This document shows, piece by piece, positions 26,787 through 34,204 of a stretch of DNA of 43,819 bases. The notes under the pieces are model-generated. The model had not been told where the DNA came from, made no database searches, and saw nothing but the letters and a program-made list of their open reading frames with translations. Positions within the stretch are counted from its first letter, which is position 1. Each line of letters begins with the position of its first letter. This DNA comes from Clostridiales bacterium (GTDB lineage: Bacteria > Bacillota > Clostridia > Saccharofermentanales > Saccharofermentanaceae): the NCBI GenBank assembly GCA_017427465.1, contig JAFRST010000031.1:1-43819 (forward strand), in the 5' to 3' direction. A program made the position numbers and the translations under genes.

Positions 26787-26809
26787 ACACTATTGTCCTA
26801 AAAAACGGA

Positions 26810-27082
26810 TTACTGAACCGTGTAGGGCAAAAGTGCTACCTGACGTGCGCGCTTGATAGCTGTTGTAAGCTCACGCTGGTGGATAGCGCATGTGCCTGTC
26901 ATTCTCTTGGGAAGGATCTTTCCGTTCTCGGAAATATACTTCTTGAGTGTGACATCATCCATAAAGTCGATTGTCTCAACCTTATTAGCACAGAAGTTGC
27001 AGACCTTTCTGCGTGTTCTTCTCTGTCTCATACCACCGGCAAACTCTCTACCACCGGCTCTGGGTGCTCTGTTCTCTGCCAT
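26810..27082 (-). CDS. rpsR: Ribosomal protein bS18, zinc-binding form
   Basis: This 90-residue small-subunit protein partners with bS6 on the platform. It has the conserved core [39 protein letters not shown] and [13 protein letters not shown]. Four candidate zinc ligands are present: Cys28 and Cys31 in VCNFC, Cys65 and His68 in TCAIHQR, so this is the zinc-containing (C+) paralogue type. The N-terminus is Arg/Gly-rich. It sits 20 bases after ssb, in the standard rpsF-ssb-rpsR order, with AAGGAGA upstream of the ATG. Confidence 0.97.
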   Translation of the reverse strand: MAENRAPRAGGREFAGGMRQRRTRRKVCNFCANKVETIDFMDDVTLKKYISENGKILPKRMTGTCAIHQRELTTAIKRARQVALLPYTVQ

Positions 27083-27102
27083 TTTGAGTATTCTCCTTGT
27101 AA

Positions 27103-27597
27103 TTAAATCTCAAAGGGAAGCTCACCGGACTGACCTTCGTCAAAACCTCCGACAGGTGCATCGATCTGCATGTTGGGGGCTGTAGGCGCACTTGCAGCAA
27201 CTGAATCTGCCATAGGCGTATTAAAGGACTGCGTAGGTGCTGAAGGCTCTTGGCGATAACCGTCTCCGGATGCTCCGCCTGAAGATTCAACGAATTCTGC
27301 CTCATCGACAACAACTTCTGTAATGAATCTCTTCTGACCGCTCTGCTGATCATCATAGCTTCTGGTCTGAATGCTTCCTACCAAACCGATGCGGTTGCCC
27401 TTATGGAAATACTTCTGAATAAAGACGGCCGTCTGGCGCCATGCGACACAGTTGATAAAATCAGCCTGTCTCTGGCCGTTTGCATCCTTAAAGCGTCTGT
27501 CGACTGCTACTGTGAAGTTGCAAAACTGGGTCTGGTTGGAAGTAAGCTTAACTTCCGGGTCCTTGGTAAGTCTTCCGACTAATTCTACTTTGTTCAT
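27103..27597 (-). CDS. ssb: Single-stranded DNA-binding protein
   Basis: This 164-residue protein coats single-stranded DNA in replication and repair. The OB-fold occupies about 1-105 with [17 protein letters not shown], the aromatic [35 protein letters not shown] core, and [15 protein letters not shown] Ser/Pro/Gly-rich linker follows. The C-terminal tip, which normally ends in an acidic stretch and a final Pro-Phe that docks partner proteins, here reads GELPFEI, so Phe is not the last residue and the acidic stretch is thin. Position between rpsF and rpsR is standard for Bacillota. Confidence 0.96.
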   Translation of the reverse strand: MNKVELVGRLTKDPEVKLTSNQTQFCNFTVAVDRRFKDANGQRQADFINCVAWRQTAVFIQKYFHKGNRIGLVGSIQTRSYDDQQSGQKRFITEVVVDEAEFVESSGGASGDGYRQEPSAPTQSFNTPMADSVAASAPTAPNMQIDAPVGGFDEGQSGELPFEI

Positions 27598-27624
27598 TTA
27601 CTGTTACCTTCCTGTCTTAAGTGA

Positions 27625-27912
27625 TTACTCACCGACACGAACAATGAGATAACGGATTACGCCATCAGTGATCTTGAGAACACGCTCAAGTTCCCTGGGG
27701 AAATCGCTCTCGGCAGTAAATACTGTCTGAACATAGTAGCCGTTCTTCTGACCGTCAATCTCGTAAGCGAGCTCACGTGTTCCGATTGCATCAAATGTGT
27801 CAATCGTAGCACCTGATTCGATCTTAGCTTTAATTGTGTCAGTAAGAGAAGCAATACCCTCTTCACCATTAGCGATGGAAAGGATTGTGATCAAACGATA
27901 TTGGTTTGCCAT
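27625..27912 (-). CDS. rpsF: Ribosomal protein bS6
   Basis: This 95-residue small-subunit protein binds bS18. The sequence MANQYRLITILS, IDTFDAIGTRELAYEIDGQKNGYYVQTVF and the C-terminal RVLKITDGVIRYLIVRV match bS6. The ATG at 27912 is chosen because an excellent AGAAGGAGGTGA site lies 6 bases upstream; the open frame continues 37 codons further but those codons cover the leader hairpins and promoter. It is first in the replication-translation operon. Confidence 0.97.
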   Translation of the reverse strand: MANQYRLITILSIANGEEGIASLTDTIKAKIESGATIDTFDAIGTRELAYEIDGQKNGYYVQTVFTAESDFPRELERVLKITDGVIRYLIVRVGE

Positions 27913-27939
27913 GTCATTCACCTCCTTCTGGACTTTGCG

Positions 27940-27985
27940 GCCCGGACGAGCCGGGCAAGGATACCGCCCATATATAAGCGGCATC
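27940..27985 (-). promoter_or_regulatory. Structured rpsF leader, candidate bS6:bS18 control element
   Basis: Two adjacent hairpins fill the leader between the promoter and the ribosome binding site. The first (27960-27985) pairs GATGCCGC with GCGGTATC through one G-U pair, with a 10-nt loop. The second (27940-27956) pairs GCCCGG with CCGGGC across a 5-nt loop. The GCGG of the first can instead pair with CCGC after the second, giving alternative folds. rpsF leaders in many bacteria carry a bS6:bS18-binding element; I could not match its consensus with certainty. Confidence 0.5.
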
Positions 27986-27989
27986 GAGA

Positions 27990-28019
27990 AGAATAACACA
28001 GCAAGAGAACCAAAGTCAA
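27990..28019 (-). promoter_or_regulatory. Promoter of the rpsF-ssb-rpsR operon
   Basis: On the minus strand a -35 TTGACT (28014-28019) is followed by an 18-base spacer and TATTCT (27990-27995) as -10. The predicted start, near 27983, places the first leader hairpin at the very 5' end of the transcript. Confidence 0.6.
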
Positions 28020-28184
28020 GCATTTACTGAGCCTAAAGGCCGTTCTCGTCGCTCATGCCCTGCCTAAATTCTTACTGATGTGATTCTAACAACCCGAGAT
28101 ATCAAAATCTACCCTTTGAGAGCAGATTGAGACTACAGGAGGCCATTTGAGACTAGTCTTAAAAGATTTTTGTCCTATTAACCG

Positions 28185-29993
28185 TCAGATCCTGGATGCG
28201 CCAAGTTCTTTGAGGATGTACGGGAACAGTATTTCGAGCCAGGCGCCAAGGGCCTTTGCGGTATGAAGATATGTCTCGTAGTTCTCGCCTGAAGGATCAG
28301 GAACAGATATGGACATTACTCTTCCGGAGGAGTCCTTCATGACAAGTCCGTTGGCTGCGGCAAATGTAGAAAGCGAGAATACTTTATCCTTGATCTGGGG
28401 GAATGCCTTGATTATCGCGAAGGCCTGTTCGTCCCTTACCGTCAGGATAAGGTCATTGTCATCATATATGGCGGGGTCTGCCCTTCTGGATTCGATGGAG
28501 CCCAGACCTATTCCCGTGATCTCTTTTACGGCCTTTTCCATCAGCGAATCGGGATCAAGACCGGACATGGCAGTAAGACCTGCAGATTCGCAATAGATCT
28601 CGAATCCGGCATCGCTCTGACTATTGGAGATATAAGGTTCATTCTTCTCTATAAGACGTCTCATCAGCGATTCGCAGCAGGCAGACAGAGAAGTGTTGTT
28701 GTCGTCAACGAAGAGAACGGAAGCTGTGTAAGTATCCTTAAACGCATCGATAGGCAGAGGCATTCTCGCAGGCCTTGCGGGAGCAGGCATGCCGGGAGTA
28801 AGTTCTTCCTTCTTGCCCGAAGCCTTGCCGAGTCTGTTCATGTAAGCGACAGATAATCCTTCGCCGTCAAAACCCTGTGCAAGGATCACGTCGACTTCCT
28901 GGACATCAAGGAATCTCAAGCCTTCGAAAAGCCCGTGTGAAGCACTTGATACATCTATAGTCCTGCCGTAAACGCAGAACTCGGTATGTGCATTTAAGAG
29001 TTTATCGTTCATCTTGTCATACATGGCTTTAATCTCGCTGCCACAGTAAAGACCGATTCTTGCGAAAGGATTTTTCGCAAGGATCTCGCGCGAACGCAGG
29101 ATAAACGGAGCCGCAATGTTAACAAGGGCTTTTGCTTCGTCATCAGTGAGTTTCTTGAGGTCAACAGGTTCAGAAGCTGACTTGTCGATCTTGCCGTCAG
29201 TACCTATAGCGCTGTCACCCGTAATCTCTGTACCTTCAGGCATCTTCATTATCTCGACCTGCGCATAAGGCGCATAATGACGGTACTTCATGCCGGGAGC
29301 CTTAGGAGTCTCCTTATCAGCAAGGTTGCCGGACATTACAGTCTCTTCTCCTCCCAAAACAGTATCGATATCTGCCTTGGTGACAGCGCCGGGTCTTAAG
29401 ATGACAGGCTCTGTTCCTGTGCAGTCAACAACAGTAGATTCGAGTCCGTACTCAGAATCACCGCCGTCGATAATCGCATAGATATATCCGTCCATATCTT
29501 CAAGGACAGACCTTGAGCTAGTGGGAGAAGGTCTTCCGGAAAGGTTTGCCGAAGGCGCTGCAACCGGAATGCCGCAAGCCTTAAGGAACTTGTTTGCGAC
29601 AGGGTTGGAAGGCATTCTGACACCTACGGTATCAAGACCGGCAGTTGTCTGATCTGATATAGAATCCGCTTTCTTCATTACGATAGTAATCGGTCCGGGC
29701 ATAAAAGCGTCTATAAGCTTTTGAGCAAGAGGCGTGATATCGGAAACGATATCTTTGATCTGATCCTTGTTGCCGATGTGGCAAATGAGCGGATTGTCAG
29801 CAGGGCGTCCCTTGGCTTCGAACACCTTCTTTACAGCTTCGCCGTTTCTTGCATCACAGCCAAGACCGTAAACAGTCTCTGTCGGGAATCCGATAACCTC
29901 GCCGTTTCTCAAATGTTCTGCGGCATCCTTCAAAGCCTTGCTGTCACTTGAGTCTATAAGTAATGTTTTTTTATATATTTTCGCGCGTTCCAT
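28185..29993 (-). CDS. ywlC: Sua5/YwlC threonylcarbamoyl-AMP synthase fused to a degenerate LMW-phosphatase domain
   Basis: This 602-residue protein has three parts. Residues 15-205 are the YrdC domain (GEVIGFPTETVYGLGCDA, KGRPADNPL, VAAPSANLSGRPSPTSS) that makes threonylcarbamoyl-AMP for the t6A tRNA modification. Residues 231-395 are the Sua5 domain, starting APGMKYRHYAP. After a Pro-rich linker, residues 423-592 resemble a low-molecular-weight protein phosphatase, with SAGLTAMSG, DLILTVRDEQ and the DP of VPDPSGE. The catalytic loop VCxGNxCRS has become VDDNNTSLS: cysteine is Asp430 and arginine is Leu436, so it cannot be an active phosphatase. In B. subtilis ywlC and ywlE (arginine phosphatase) are near neighbours. 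It follows prfA by 16 bases with AGAGGT before the ATG. Confidence 0.93.
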   Translation of the reverse strand: MERAKIYKKTLLIDSSDSKALKDAAEHLRNGEVIGFPTETVYGLGCDARNGEAVKKVFEAKGRPADNPLICHIGNKDQIKDIVSDITPLAQKLIDAFMPGPITIVMKKADSISDQTTAGLDTVGVRMPSNPVANKFLKACGIPVAAPSANLSGRPSPTSSRSVLEDMDGYIYAIIDGGDSEYGLESTVVDCTGTEPVILRPGAVTKADIDTVLGGEETVMSGNLADKETPKAPGMKYRHYAPYAQVEIMKMPEGTEITGDSAIGTDGKIDKSASEPVDLKKLTDDEAKALVNIAAPFILRSREILAKNPFARIGLYCGSEIKAMYDKMNDKLLNAHTEFCVYGRTIDVSSASHGLFEGLRFLDVQEVDVILAQGFDGEGLSVAYMNRLGKASGKKEELTPGMPAPARPARMPLPIDAFKDTYTASVLFVDDNNTSLSACCESLMRRLIEKNEPYISNSQSDAGFEIYCESAGLTAMSGLDPDSLMEKAVKEITGIGLGSIESRRADPAIYDDNDLILTVRDEQAFAIIKAFPQIKDKVFSLSTFAAANGLVMKDSSGRVMSISVPDPSGENYETYLHTAKALGAWLEILFPYILKELGASRI

Positions 29994-30009
29994 ATATACC
30001 TCTTAAAGA

Positions 30010-31098
30010 TCACTCTTCAGTATTACTTGCGTTATCTGCAGCCTGGGCCAGGGTCAAAGCATCGACGATCTCGTCCAGATCTCCTGCAAGGACCTGGTCA
30101 AGCTTATAAAGCGTCAGGCCGATCCTGTGGTCGGTCACTCTGCCCTGGTGATAATTGTACGTGCGGATCCTCTCGGATCTGTCGCCGGTACCTACCTGGG
30201 ATTTTCTCTCATTGTTATTTCTGTCAACATCAGCCTGGTGCGCGATCTCCCAAAGACGGCTCTGCAAAACTGCCATAGCCTTCTCCTTGTTCTGAATCTG
30301 TGATCTCTCGTCCTGGCAGGTAACGACCATGCCGGTCGGAAGATGCGTGATCCTGATCGCGGAAGATGTCTTGTTGATGTGCTGGCCGCCCGCACCTGAA
30401 GCCCTGAATCTGTCGATCTTAAGATCGTTCGGATTTATCTCTACATCTGTCGGCTCTGCCTTAGGAAGAACTGCGACTGTTGCAGTGGAAGTATGGATCC
30501 TGCCGCCTGATTCGGTAACAGGAACTCTTTGGACTCTGTGAACTCCGCTCTCGAATTTCATTCTCGAATAGACTCTCGGACCGTCAATCTCAGCAACGAT
30601 CTCCTTATAGCCGCCGAGCTCTGTGGGACTCTCGTCAACGATACTGACATCAAAGCCTTTCAGAGCCGCATAGCCCCTATACATCTTGAAAAGGTCTCCG
30701 GCAAAGAGTGCGGATTCCTCGCCGCCCGCGCCTGCCCTTATCTCAAGGATTACAGATCTCGAATCTCTCGGATCTCCCGGCGTCAGATAGATCATGAGTT
30801 CTTTCTCAAGGCCGGCAAGCCTGTCCTTGGCATCGGCAAGTTCAGCATTGGCAAGACTCCGCATCTCATCGTCTCCGCCCAGATCACCGCTCTCAAGGAG
30901 AGTGATTATGCCTTCGATCTCATTCTCGCACGCCTCGTAATTCCTGATCGCTTCGACCTGGGGATTAAGCGCAGCGAGTTCTTTGGAATACTTCGTATAT
31001 TCCTCGGGGCGCGAAGCTACCGCCGGATCGCTTAAGGTTCCGGTCAGTTCTTCATACTTTGCTTTTATGAGATCTGTCTTGCTCTTGTCTATTGCCAT
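30010..31098 (-). CDS. prfA: Peptide chain release factor 1
   Basis: This 362-residue factor recognises UAA and UAG and triggers peptide release. The GGQ motif is at 237-239 (GAGGQHINKT) and the codon-reading PxT motif is P193-V-T195, which marks RF1 rather than RF2 (SPF). The N-terminal domain contains the coiled helices and the LEIRAGAGGEESALFAGDL stretch. The ATG lacks a visible ribosome binding site (upstream bases are TTTGTATAACT), unusual for this genome. The prmC methylase gene that often follows prfA is absent; the Sua5 fusion is next. Confidence 0.96.
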   Translation of the reverse strand: MAIDKSKTDLIKAKYEELTGTLSDPAVASRPEEYTKYSKELAALNPQVEAIRNYEACENEIEGIITLLESGDLGGDDEMRSLANAELADAKDRLAGLEKELMIYLTPGDPRDSRSVILEIRAGAGGEESALFAGDLFKMYRGYAALKGFDVSIVDESPTELGGYKEIVAEIDGPRVYSRMKFESGVHRVQRVPVTESGGRIHTSTATVAVLPKAEPTDVEINPNDLKIDRFRASGAGGQHINKTSSAIRITHLPTGMVVTCQDERSQIQNKEKAMAVLQSRLWEIAHQADVDRNNNERKSQVGTGDRSERIRTYNYHQGRVTDHRIGLTLYKLDQVLAGDLDEIVDALTLAQAADNASNTEE

Positions 31099-31143
31099 AG
31101 TTATACAAAGTTACCACATAAGAAATATTATTTCCAATAAAGA

Positions 31144-31170
31144 AGCCGCCTCTTATGAAGAAGCGGCTTG
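31144..31170 (-). terminator. Terminator of the diguanylate cyclase gene
   Basis: AAGCCGC / GCGGCTT arms extend through TCTT / AAGA to a 3-nt loop, giving a nearly continuous 12-bp stem. On the minus strand CTTTATTG follows. It separates the cyclase gene from prfA. Confidence 0.8.
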
Positions 31171-31191
31171 TGCAATCATTCTGTTTTCAGC

Positions 31192-32313
31192 CTAGATCTC
31201 ATCACTGCTATCTTCAAATACCAGGATGTTCTTGCCGTGCTGTTTGCCGTAGTACATACGCTCGTCAGCCTTCTTGATCACTTCTTCAGGTTCGCTGTAT
31301 GCCTCCTTGTATTCTTCAAGACCTATGGTAAGCGTTACGAAGATCTGCTTTCCGAAGAAAGATGTCGGATTGGATTCAACGGTCTTTCTGAGTCTTTCGA
31401 CTTTTCCCTTAGCGGCAACAAGATTCATGTCTTTCATGAGAATTACGAATTCTTCACCACCCCATCTGCATACATCACAACCGGGAAGCTCTTCCTTTAT
31501 TATCGTTGTCGTGTGCTTAAGGACTTCGTCACCTGCATCGTGACCGTAAGAATCGTTAACGCGCTTAAAATCATCCAGATCGCAGAACGCGATACAGAAC
31601 TGCGCGTAATTGCCGTTCATTAGAGACTTTACGAGCGGCAGGAATCCTCTGCGGTTCAGAAGATTCGTGAGTGCGTCTTCGTGTGCGTCTGCCGACAGCT
31701 GCTTATTTTTCTCTTCAAGATCGACCACAACATCTTCGCTCGAGAAGATGTAGATCATGTTATAGAAGATGACCGAGAAAACCATGGCGAAAGCGGAGAA
31801 GATAACCAGCATCAGCGTCATTCCGGAAGATACGCTGTAGACCGGCGGAATGCTGTAGAACACAGAATAAACGACAACGAACGTTACGAAGTTCAGGACA
31901 AGCATCAGGACCATGCTCAGTCTTCTCATTCCCTGGAAAAGCTTGCTTCCGAAGTAGATCATGATCGGCACGATCGAGAACAGGAAACAATATGTTCCGC
32001 AGCAAAGTCCGACATAGTAAGTCGAGACGACGGTATAGATATTTACTTCAAGGATGATGCATGCATATACCGGCAGGTTGTGACCGAATCTGCACAATGC
32101 CATGCAAAATGCATAGATGATGACGCTTACCACATTAAACACTGCCAAAGGTGTTACATCAGCGATGAGGAATAATATCAGCAATACCGCATGAACAAAA
32201 GCCATAACGGCAACGGTAAATTCCGGAGCGTTATTGACCAGGAAGCGCATTACGGTCTTTAAAGTGATCGCATTGCTCTTTTCAATTTTCTTGTTGTCAG
32301 CAGTAGCATCCAT
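31192..32313 (-). CDS. Membrane diguanylate cyclase (GGDEF)
   Basis: This 373-residue protein should make cyclic di-GMP from two GTP. The first 190 residues contain about six hydrophobic helices of an unassigned membrane sensor. The catalytic domain (about 205-365) starts at HEDALTNLLNRRGF (DxLTxLxNRR at 213-222), contains FCDLDDFKRVNDSYGHDAGDEVL, and has an intact GGEEF active site at 285-289. The RxxD product-inhibition site normally five residues before it is absent (LPGC instead), so feedback inhibition is unlikely. A terminator follows. The ribosome binding site is weak (GGGA). Confidence 0.9.
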   Translation of the reverse strand: MDATADNKKIEKSNAITLKTVMRFLVNNAPEFTVAVMAFVHAVLLILFLIADVTPLAVFNVVSVIIYAFCMALCRFGHNLPVYACIILEVNIYTVVSTYYVGLCCGTYCFLFSIVPIMIYFGSKLFQGMRRLSMVLMLVLNFVTFVVVYSVFYSIPPVYSVSSGMTLMLVIFSAFAMVFSVIFYNMIYIFSSEDVVVDLEEKNKQLSADAHEDALTNLLNRRGFLPLVKSLMNGNYAQFCIAFCDLDDFKRVNDSYGHDAGDEVLKHTTTIIKEELPGCDVCRWGGEEFVILMKDMNLVAAKGKVERLRKTVESNPTSFFGKQIFVTLTIGLEEYKEAYSEPEEVIKKADERMYYGKQHGKNILVFEDSSDEI

Positions 32314-32454
32314 TTTGTTTTTCCCGGCTCAAATAGAATTCTTGCTTTATCTGTTATCTATATTTTCACAGATAAAAATGAATATTCCTATAATCAAAAT
32401 ATGAATAAATTGTGAGTAATGCTTGATCGTCTGACGTAAACAAAACATAAAAAA

Positions 32455-32478
32455 GCGCTCCCTCAAAAAAGGGAGCGC
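32455..32478 (-). terminator. Strong intrinsic terminator after the cNMP-binding gene
   Basis: A perfect 9-bp stem GCGCTCCCT / AGGGAGCGC with a 6-nt loop is followed on the minus strand by TTTTTTATG. It lies 18 bases past the stop codon. Confidence 0.92.
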
Positions 32479-32495
32479 CGGAAAAACAATTTATA

Positions 32496-33407
32496 TTACT
32501 TCGCACCGTATGTCTCGGTGATCTCCTTACAGGCATAAAGGAAATCCGCATTAAGACGTCTTACTCTGTACGACAGATATCTGAGGATCATGATTATCTT
32601 GAGCGGACAGGAACGGAAAATAGCTTCCAGATCTTCCGGACAAATGATCTCTACATATGTATCATCTGATTCGGTAACGGCCGTAGCAGTTCTTCTTTCA
32701 TCCGTGAGCATTCCCATCTCGCCGAAGAAAGAATTGTCACCTAACTCGGCGATCTTAACCTCATTGCTCTCACCGTAATTTTGATACAGACCGACAGTGC
32801 CGATATGCAATATGTACATGCTGTTTCCGGTGTCGCCTTCATTGAAGATGACCGTTCCGGGCTCATAAGATTCGATCTTACCGAAGCCGTCATCAGAAGT
32901 GCCTTCCAGCGTGGTGCGGAGAGCATCCGCATTAGGCGCAGTGATCTTATCTTTATTGTTCTGATAAATATCCATGTGCTTCTTGATCTTCGAGAATAAT
33001 GATTTTTTATTCTTGTTCTGATCTGACTCACGGAGTTCCTTGAGCAAAGCCTGTGCATCGTTATAGTCTTTGTTCATTGCCTGGATCCTGCCGCCGAGAT
33101 GCTTCATGAGCTCAAGGATCTGATCGGGATTCTCCTCGAAATAACTGCCCATATCATCAGCAGGGATCTCAACAACACGTGTATGACCGCTGGCTACGAT
33201 CGTTGCGCTTCTGGGATATTCTTCAAGGATAGCCATCTCGCCGACATACTCGCCGGCATCAAGGACAGCTAACTGGAACTGATCCTTCTTGCCATAATTA
33301 GAAAAAACATATGCTCTTCCATCCAGGATACGGAAAAAGCTGCTTCCCATATCACCCTCATTGATAATGATCTCACCGCTGCTGAAAGTTTTCTCGATTA
33401 AAGCCAT
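32496..33407 (-). CDS. Protein with two cyclic-nucleotide-binding domains
   Basis: A 303-residue soluble protein made of two cNMP-binding beta-barrel domains joined by a helical linker (about 115-170). The first has YVGEMAILEEYPRSATIVA (about 54-72) and the second FFGEMGMLTDERRTATAV, both close to the phosphate-binding cassette pattern GE(M)xxL..xxRtAT. There is no DNA-binding helix-turn-helix and no catalytic domain, so it is probably a regulatory subunit or an adaptor rather than a Crp-type factor. The ATG at 33407 is chosen because GGGAGG lies 7 bases upstream; an in-frame codon 12 residues earlier lacks one. It has its own terminator, so it is transcribed separately from the cyclase. Confidence 0.85.
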   Translation of the reverse strand: MALIEKTFSSGEIIINEGDMGSSFFRILDGRAYVFSNYGKKDQFQLAVLDAGEYVGEMAILEEYPRSATIVASGHTRVVEIPADDMGSYFEENPDQILELMKHLGGRIQAMNKDYNDAQALLKELRESDQNKNKKSLFSKIKKHMDIYQNNKDKITAPNADALRTTLEGTSDDGFGKIESYEPGTVIFNEGDTGNSMYILHIGTVGLYQNYGESNEVKIAELGDNSFFGEMGMLTDERRTATAVTESDDTYVEIICPEDLEAIFRSCPLKIIMILRYLSYRVRRLNADFLYACKEITETYGAK

Positions 33408-33474
33408 ATAGAACCTCCCGATGGAAAAGCATAACGGCATCAAAGCCTGACAAAATAATTATATCATCAGAACA

Positions 33475-34101
33475 TCATTTAGACAGTCTGCTTATAAGAT
33501 CTTCCAAGGCTTCCTGTCCGTCATCACTACCGACTAAAGAATATGAATCAACGTAATCATCATCTGTTGCCTTGTGGATGAAGAACGGCTCAGTGGTCAT
33601 GCCCGAAATGATCATTTTATAAACGTCTTTCAGGTCTTTGGTAAAGCCGTGTTTTTTGATGAAGTCATCAAACACTTCGTTCTCTTCAGGCTCGCCTGCT
33701 GCTTCCAAAAATGCTTCTTCACTTTCAAGAACATCTACACTCCAGATATCAGCTAAGCAGCCTCTGTATACCGCTACGATATTAAAGAATTCATTGATGT
33801 TTTTCGCGACGATTCCGCACTCACCTTCAGTACCGATATAGCCGATAAGCTCATCATTAATAACTACCCACAAAGCACCTGTACCGTCGCGGGCAAAAGG
33901 CTTAAGGTCCTCATAAGTCGATTCGCCGGGGCCCATCAAATCTTCAAGCCAGGCTTCATCTTCTTCAATATCCTTTACCCATTCCCCATCATATATCTCT
34001 ATATCACAATCATAAAACGCGTCGCACAATTCCTCGTTACCGAATATCTCTTCAAGAAAATCTTTTACTGCCTGCGGCAGATTTGTACTATCGTATTGCA
34101 T
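33475..34101 (-). CDS. Acidic SMI1/KNR4 (SUKH)-like protein
   Basis: This 208-residue acidic cytoplasmic protein resembles the SUKH superfamily: an N-terminal helical part, then DLKPFARDGTGALWVVINDELIGYIGTEGECGIVAKNINEFFNIVAVY, which has the SMI1/KNR4 pattern of a loading strand, a turn and a short helix. Many SUKH proteins are immunity factors against contact-dependent toxins, but stand-alone copies exist. No toxin gene lies next to it, so an immunity role is not claimed. AAGGGAG is 9 bases before the ATG. It has no visible terminator of its own before the next gene. Confidence 0.6.
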   Translation of the reverse strand: MQYDSTNLPQAVKDFLEEIFGNEELCDAFYDCDIEIYDGEWVKDIEEDEAWLEDLMGPGESTYEDLKPFARDGTGALWVVINDELIGYIGTEGECGIVAKNINEFFNIVAVYRGCLADIWSVDVLESEEAFLEAAGEPEENEVFDDFIKKHGFTKDLKDVYKMIISGMTTEPFFIHKATDDDYVDSYSLVGSDDGQEALEDLISRLSK

Positions 34102-34145
34102 AACTTTTTTCTCCCTTCAACAGTTAATTCATTATAGTATAAAAA

Positions 34146-34175
34146 AGGCTGCCTCATTAAGTCATGAGACAACCT
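34146..34175 (-). terminator. Terminator of the PEBP lipoprotein gene
   Basis: A 12-bp stem (including G-U pairs) with a 6-nt loop is followed on the minus strand by TTTTTTATA. It shares the AGGCTGCCTC core with the terminators at 142-163 and 20342-20370. Confidence 0.88.
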
Positions 34176-34204
34176 CTTCAAAGATTTTTTCTTTAACTGT
34201 CTGA

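Noticed and set aside
27913..28023. Longer bS6 starting at 28023
   Set aside because: The additional 37 codons run through the promoter and leader hairpins and are not family-like; a strong ribosome binding site marks the 27912 start.
28024..28184. Palindrome AGACTAGTCT near the Sua5 fusion 3' end as terminator
   Set aside because: Only a 5-bp arm with no T-run; too weak to call.
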